Positions 59,904 to 64,000 of a stretch of DNA of 64,000 bases are shown here, piece by piece (position 1 is the stretch's first letter; the number at the start of each line of letters is the position of its first letter). The DNA lies in assembly GCF_023507705.1 (NCBI RefSeq), contig NZ_JALBGD010000010.1, positions 1-64,000 on the forward strand, written 5' to 3'. The notes under the pieces are model-generated. The model saw only the letters and a list, made by a program, of their open reading frames with translations. It did no database searches and had not been told where the DNA came from. Source of the stretch: Stappia sp. WLB 29. GTDB taxonomy: Bacteria > Pseudomonadota > Alphaproteobacteria > Rhizobiales > Stappiaceae. The translations under genes were made by a program, and so were the position numbers.

Positions 59904-60794
59904 ATGCAGCCCTCCGACACAGCCTTGTTCGAAGAACGGCGTCCGTTCCTGACAGGTCTGGCCTACCGCATCCTCGGCTCGCGTGCCGAAGCCGAGGATG
60001 CGGTCCAGGACACATACCTGAAATGGCAGGCGAGCGATCGCGCGACCCTCACCAACCCCGCCGGCTGGCTCACCGCCAGTTGCACGCGCCGGTGCATCGA
60101 CATGCTGAGGTCGGCCCGCCGCGCGCGGGTGGACTATGTCGGCGCGTGGCTGCCGGAGCCGATCCAGACGATGACCGAAGATGGCCCGGAAGAGGCGGCA
60201 GAGCTGTCGTCGACGCTCTCGCTCGCCTTCATGCTGGTGCTGGAGCGGCTCGCGCCGAAGGAACGCGCCGCCTACCTCCTGCGGGAGATCTTCGACCAGC
60301 CCTACGAGGACGTGGCGGCGGCGTTGAACGTGACCGAGGCGGCCTGTCGCAAGCTGGTGTCCCGCGCGCGCAGCCGCATCGGACGGGAAGAGCCGGGCGC
60401 CGCCGTGCCGAAAGCCCGTCAGGACGAGTTGCTTGCCGCCTTCCGGTCGGCCATCGCGACCGGAAGCACGGCGCAGCTTGCGAACCTGATGCGGGAAGAC
60501 ATCGAGTTGCGGGCCGACGGCGGCGGCAAGGTGCTGGCGCTCTTGCAGCCGCTCTCCGGCAAGGCCGACGTGCTGGCGTTCGTCGGCGGACGCCTCGGCG
60601 AGTACTGGTCCAACTACGAATGGCAGCCCGCCGACATCAACGGTGCGCGCGGGGCGCTGGTCCTCGACGGGCCGGAGATCGTCGCCTCGGTGAGCCTCGC
60701 CTGCGATGCCGAGGGCCGCCTGTCCGGCATCTACATCATGCGCAATCCGGACAAGCTGGCACGCCTCGGGGATGTCGAAGGGACGATCCAATGA
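59904..60794 (+). CDS. ECF41-family RNA polymerase sigma factor (SigJ-like, SnoaL extension)
   Basis: Sigma factor of 296 residues. Region 2 is at about 10-75 (LAYRILGSRAEAEDAVQDTY, CTRRCIDMLRSAR); region 4 is at about 110-165 (RAAYLLREIFDQPYEDVAAA, ACRKLVSRARSRIGRE). A C-terminal SnoaL-like domain from about 170 replaces an anti-sigma factor in this family and regulates activity. The gene starts one base after the CMD stop and overlaps the following MFS gene by ATGA. The promoter at 59415 indicates autoregulation of the whole unit. Confidence 0.93.
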   Translation: MQPSDTALFEERRPFLTGLAYRILGSRAEAEDAVQDTYLKWQASDRATLTNPAGWLTASCTRRCIDMLRSARRARVDYVGAWLPEPIQTMTEDGPEEAAELSSTLSLAFMLVLERLAPKERAAYLLREIFDQPYEDVAAALNVTEAACRKLVSRARSRIGREEPGAAVPKARQDELLAAFRSAIATGSTAQLANLMREDIELRADGGGKVLALLQPLSGKADVLAFVGGRLGEYWSNYEWQPADINGARGALVLDGPEIVASVSLACDAEGRLSGIYIMRNPDKLARLGDVEGTIQ

Positions 60795-62242
60795 CCGGCG
60801 TCCGCACTGTCGAGAGGGCTCCCGGCTGGGCGGATCTCTTGTCCGGCGGCAATCTCGTCCGCTCGCTCGCCCTGAGCGGCGGCGTCGCCCTGCACGCCGT
60901 CAATCTCTACATCTCGACGACGATCCTGCCGACCGTCGTGCGCGAGATCGGCGGGCTGGATCTCTATGCCTGGAACACGACCCTGTTCGTGATCGCCTCG
61001 ATCCTCGGCGCTGCGCTGTCGGCGCCGGTTCTGGCGCAGGCCGGCCCACGCGGCGGCTATGGCGTGGCGGCGGCGATCTTCATCGCCGGGACCCTGGCCT
61101 GCGCGGCCGCCGGATCGATGCCGGTGATGCTGGCCGGCCGCTTCGTGCAGGGGCTGGGCGGCGGCATCCTGCTGGCGCTGGCCTATGCGATGGTCCGGCG
61201 GGTCTATGCCGAGCCGCTGTGGCCGCGCGCGCTGGCACTGCTGTCCAGCATGTGGGGCATCGCCACGCTGCTGGGGCCGGCGGTGGGCGGGATCTTCGCC
61301 GAGCTCGGCCTGTGGCGCGGGGCGTTCCTCGCCCTGGTGCCCTTTGCGGCGCTGATCGCTGCGGCCGCAGTCCTCGTCCTGCCGCGGCGCCCGTTGGAGC
61401 GGAAGCGGGCCGAGCCGCTGCCCTTCGTCCAGCTCGTGCTGCTGACGATTGCCGTCTTCGCCGCCTCCTGGGGCGGGATCGGCGAGACTATCGTGTCGAC
61501 CGTTGCGGGAATGCTGGCCGCCCTGGTGCTGGTGGCGCTGTTCGTCGTCGTGGAGCGCAAATCGGCGAGAAAGCTGCTGCCGGCAGAGACATTCAGGCTG
61601 CCCGGTGCGCTTGGGAGCCTTTATGCGACCTCGGCGCTGCTCGCCATGACCGTCACCTGCACGGAGATCTTCCTGCCGCTGTTCCTGCAGGAACTGCACG
61701 GCCGCTCGCCGCTTCAGGCCGGCTATATCGCGGCGGTGATGTCGGCCGGTTGGACCGCCGCTGCGGTCCTCGCCTCCGGGTTTCAGGGCGCGCGCCGCAC
61801 CCTGGCGGTTCGTGCCGGGCCGGTGCTGTCGCTCGCCTCGATGATCGCCCTGGCGCTGGCTCTGCCTGTCGCCGGTCCTGTGGCCGGTGCGGCGGGCGAC
61901 GTGTTGCGGCTCGCCCTGATCTGCGCCGCGCTGATCGCCGGCGGGGCCGGTGTCGGTCTCGCCTACCCGCATCTGTCGGCGATGGTGATGCATGTGGCTC
62001 CGCCCGAGGAGGCCGACAATGCCGCCTCGTCGATCATGACGGTGCAGCTCTGCGCCACCGCCTTCGGCGCGGCCATCGCCGGGCTTGCGGTCAATCTGGC
62101 CGGCGGCGGCACGTCGTCCGGTGGCATGGACGTCGCCAATGCGGCACGCTGGCTGTTCGCGACCGTGGCGCTCGCCCCGCTGGCCTGCATCCTCGCGATG
62201 CGCAGTCTATCGTTCCGGCAGGCGCTCATCCGGTCCGCTTGA
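60791..62242 (+). CDS. MFS transporter, DHA2-like (about 14 helices)
   Basis: Efflux-type permease of 483 residues. Recognisable parts are HAVNLYISTTILPTVVREIG in helix 1, MLAGRFVQGLGGGILLALAY (antiporter motif-like) and a long hydrophobic C-terminal half with YIAAVMSAGWTAAAVLASGF. Length and helix count fit the 14-helix drug:H+ antiporter family. Its start overlaps the ECF41 sigma stop, so it is part of that stress-induced unit. Confidence 0.88.
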   Translation: MTGVRTVERAPGWADLLSGGNLVRSLALSGGVALHAVNLYISTTILPTVVREIGGLDLYAWNTTLFVIASILGAALSAPVLAQAGPRGGYGVAAAIFIAGTLACAAAGSMPVMLAGRFVQGLGGGILLALAYAMVRRVYAEPLWPRALALLSSMWGIATLLGPAVGGIFAELGLWRGAFLALVPFAALIAAAAVLVLPRRPLERKRAEPLPFVQLVLLTIAVFAASWGGIGETIVSTVAGMLAALVLVALFVVVERKSARKLLPAETFRLPGALGSLYATSALLAMTVTCTEIFLPLFLQELHGRSPLQAGYIAAVMSAGWTAAAVLASGFQGARRTLAVRAGPVLSLASMIALALALPVAGPVAGAAGDVLRLALICAALIAGGAGVGLAYPHLSAMVMHVAPPEEADNAASSIMTVQLCATAFGAAIAGLAVNLAGGGTSSGGMDVANAARWLFATVALAPLACILAMRSLSFRQALIRSA

Positions 62243-62269
62243 GGACCGCAGACCATGAAGGGAAGTGCA

Positions 62270-62800
62270 ATGTCCGTCGCGTTCGTCGAGCCGGATGCCG
62301 ATCTGCTCGAACGCCTGCTGCCTGTCGCCCGGCGGATTTTCACCGACACGTTCGCGGAGCGCTACGACACGGCGGCCTTCGAGGTGTTCTGCGAGGAGGT
62401 GTACCGCCCCGGCGGGGCGATGTCGCAGGATTTCGGAGCGGCCGGGATCCGCTGGCAGGTCGCGGTGAGCGGCGGACAGCCGATCGGCTATGCCAAGCTG
62501 ACGCCGCTGCGCGCGCCCGCGCCCGATCCGGAGGCCGGCGCGCTGGAGCTGCAGCAGCTCTACGTCCTCAGCGACTGGCAGGGCCGGGGTGTCGCCGACC
62601 GGCTGATGCAATGGGCGCTGCAGACCGCGGCCGCAGATGGGGCGGGGGAAGTCTACCTGACCGTCTTCGACCACAACGAACGGGCGAAGCGCTTCTATAC
62701 CCGCTACGGGTTCAGCGAGGTCGGGCGCTGCACGTTCCGGCTCGGCGAGCGGATCGACGACGACCGGATCTGGCGCGTGCGCCTGCCGGCCCGCCGTTGA
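62270..62800 (+). CDS. GNAT-family N-acetyltransferase
   Basis: Acetyltransferase of 176 residues. Motif A is LYVLSDWQGRGVADRLMQWA, and the C-terminal part has VFDHNERAKRFYTRYGFSEV. The start MSVAFVEPDA is chosen because AAGGGAAG lies 5 nt upstream; ATG at 62255 would add MKGSA. It lies 27 bp after the MFS gene, so it may be read in the ECF41 unit. It resembles spermidine/ribosomal-type acetyltransferases, target unknown. Confidence 0.88.
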   Translation: MSVAFVEPDADLLERLLPVARRIFTDTFAERYDTAAFEVFCEEVYRPGGAMSQDFGAAGIRWQVAVSGGQPIGYAKLTPLRAPAPDPEAGALELQQLYVLSDWQGRGVADRLMQWALQTAAADGAGEVYLTVFDHNERAKRFYTRYGFSEVGRCTFRLGERIDDDRIWRVRLPARR

Positions 62801-62863
62801 GGCGGCAGCTTTCGCGGTGTCTTCGGAGCTCACGAGGCGGACCTGCGTCGGCCATCTTCTCGC

Positions 62864-63012
62864 TGTCATGCCTGCGAAGGCAGGCATCCAGTATCCGCTC
62901 GCGGTCGTGGTGACGCGAAGAGGGGCTTCCTCTTGGCGCCTTCAGGGCGTGAGCGGAACCGTTCGGGGTTACTGGGTCCCGGTCTTCGGCTGCGCCGAAA
63001 CCGGGACGACAG
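62864..63012. repeat. Composite palindromic intergenic repeat element
   Basis: Left hairpin: ATGCCTGC-GAAG-GCAGGCAT (62868-62887). Right hairpin: GTCCCGGT (62976-62983) with ACCGGGAC (63000-63007), containing an inner TTCGGC/GCCGAA stem. The segments next to them, ATCCAGTA (62886-62893) and TACTGGGT (62970-62977), are also complementary but for one base, so the whole unit can fold on itself. Elements with ends like TGCCTGCGAAGGCAGGCA...TACTGGGTCCCGG recur between genes in many proteobacteria. It fills the gap between the acetyltransferase and the GIY-YIG gene. Confidence 0.75.
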
Positions 63013-63051
63013 GCGGAGGGTGGGGTGCTGCCTGCGTATCGTGATGGCGGA

Positions 63052-63345
63052 CTATGGAAGGCCGTGAAAGAGGTCGCGCCAGTCGCGGTTATGCTCTTCG
63101 ATGAGCCTGATCTTCCAGGCCCGTTTCCAGCGCTTGATCTGCTTTTCCCGCCGGATGGCGGCTTCGACATCGGTATGATGTTCGAAATAGACAAGGTGGG
63201 TGACGTCGTGGCGGGCGGTGAAGGAGCGCGCGATCTTGTCGCGATGCTCCGAAACCCGGCGTGCAACATCGTTGGTGACCCCCGTGTAGAGGGTCCCGCC
63301 GACGCCGCTGGCCAGGATGTAGACATAGTAGTTGTGATCGCGCAT
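63052..63345 (-). CDS. GIY-YIG nuclease-superfamily protein (YhbQ-like)
   Basis: Single-domain protein of 97 residues. YYVYILASGVGGTLYTGVTN gives the family Y-V-Y and Y-T-G elements; RRVSEHRDK and the late Glu of VEAAIRREKQIKRWKRAWK complete the pattern. Start MRDHNYYVYIL has a GGGGCGA site. These small proteins are frequent next to intergenic palindromes and may process DNA structures, but their role is unproven. Confidence 0.92.
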   Translation of the reverse strand: MRDHNYYVYILASGVGGTLYTGVTNDVARRVSEHRDKIARSFTARHDVTHLVYFEHHTDVEAAIRREKQIKRWKRAWKIRLIEEHNRDWRDLFHGLP

Positions 63346-63370
63346 TCGCCCCACATGCCCGATTTCGGCC

Positions 63371-63388
63371 GCCCCGCCAGGGCGGGGC
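63371..63388 (-). terminator. Hairpin after fhs
   Basis: GCCCCGCC (63371-63378) and GGCGGGGC (63381-63388) pair in the 49-bp gap between fhs and the GIY-YIG gene. No U-run follows, so termination is uncertain. Confidence 0.4.
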
Positions 63389-63394
63389 TGGCGC

Positions 63395-64000
63395 CTAGAA
63401 CAGGCCCTCGATCCGGCCGTCCGCATCGAGGCGGATGTGGTTGGCGGAGGGGACCTTGGGCAGGCCGGGCATGGTCATGATCTCGCCGCAGATCGCCACG
63501 ACGAAGCCGGCGCCGGCCGAAAGCCGCACCTCGCGCACCGGCACGATGTGGCCGGTCGGCGCACCGCGCAAGGTCGGGTCGGCGGAGAAGGAATACTGCG
63601 TCTTGGCCATGCAGACCGGCAGGTGGCCGAAGCCGTCCGCCTGCCAGCGTTCCAGCTGGTCGACCACCGACTTGTCGGCGGCGACCCCGTCGGCGCGGTA
63701 GATCTTGCGGGCGATGGTCTCGATCTTCGCCATCAGCGGCATGTCGTCGGGATAGATCGGCGCGAAGTTGGACGACCCGCCCTCGACCATCTCGACCACT
63801 TTGCGGGCAAGGTCCTCGGTGCCCTTGGAGCCTTCCGCCCAGTGGCGGCAAAGTACCGCCTCGACGCCCTGCTCGGCGGCATAGGCCTGGAGCGCTGCGA
63901 CCTCGGCGTCCGTGTCGCTGACGAAGTGGTTGATGGCAACGACGACCGGCAGGCCGAAGCTCTTCACGTTCTCGATGTGGCGGCCGAGATTGACGCAGCC
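63395..64000 (-). CDS. fhs: Formate-tetrahydrofolate ligase, C-terminal part
   Basis: Only about the last 200 residues are present; the 5' end lies beyond the right edge. [20 protein letters not shown] is a highly conserved segment, followed by [36 protein letters not shown] and a C-terminal IEGLF. The enzyme makes formyl-THF from formate and THF using ATP, or runs backwards to yield formate and ATP. Next to sarcosine oxidase and the methyl-THF genes, the reverse reaction would conserve energy from oxidised methyl groups (inference). Confidence 0.95.
   Translation of the reverse strand, partial: GCVNLGRHIENVKSFGLPVVVAINHFVSDTDAEVAALQAYAAEQGVEAVLCRHWAEGSKGTEDLARKVVEMVEGGSSNFAPIYPDDMPLMAKIETIARKIYRADGVAADKSVVDQLERWQADGFGHLPVCMAKTQYSFSADPTLRGAPTGHIVPVREVRLSAGAGFVVAICGEIMTMPGLPKVPSANHIRLDADGRIEGLF

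Noticed and set aside
1-64000. CRISPR arrays, tRNA or rRNA genes, insertion sequences
   Set aside because: No regularly spaced repeats, cloverleaf sequences, rRNA motifs or transposase genes were found on either strand.

Overview
The window is high-GC, densely packed bacterial DNA. Tat-dependent molybdenum hydroxylase subunits, a four-subunit sarcosine oxidase, a DUF1194 protein, TAXI-TRAP and Pot-type transporters, and many ATGA start/stop overlaps point to an alphaproteobacterium, most likely Hyphomicrobiales (Stappiaceae/Rhizobiaceae-like). That placement is inference from gene content, because no rRNA or tRNA lies in the window.

Layout. 0-1.3 kb: the 5' part of a chemotaxis receptor. 1.5-12.6 kb: a YceI protein and a peptide-type ABC importer (DppB, DppC, fused DppDF) with a ROK sugar kinase. 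The importer's solute-binding protein and an M20 deacylase lie 3 kb further on, beyond an oppositely oriented TAXI-TRAP transporter. 12.7-22.9 kb: a membrane-anchored unknown, a pirin, a phosphonate monoester hydrolase/sulfatase, a LysR divergent from an isoquinoline-oxidoreductase-like enzyme (IorAB type), an Fe-type alcohol dehydrogenase and a GcvA-like regulator.

23-50.4 kb is the metabolic core, a one-carbon/methylamine-betaine locus. It holds soxBDAG, a Pot-type ABC importer, a non-pyrrolysine MttB-family methyltransferase, a dimethylglycine-dehydrogenase-like flavoprotein, a homocysteine methyltransferase, a corrinoid protein, a corrinoid reductive activator, a pterin methyltransferase, a MetF-like reductase, DUF1638 and 'virulence factor' partners. 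Formate-THF ligase enters at the right edge. Read together, a quaternary amine (glycine betaine or similar) is imported and its methyl groups pass through the corrinoid protein or flavoproteins to tetrahydrofolate, where they are oxidised. The locus is interrupted at about 39.7-42.0 kb by an AT-rich islet. The islet carries a KTSC gene, a degenerate copy of the homocysteine methyltransferase 3' end and an unrecognised two-gene operon.

50.5-64 kb is accessory stress and detoxification DNA. It holds a TIM-barrel/methylglyoxal-synthase fusion, LysR-controlled quinone reductases, a MarR-linked operon with a paired SMR efflux pump, and an ECF41-type sigma factor unit with a matching promoter. A composite palindromic repeat lies beside a GIY-YIG gene at the right end.
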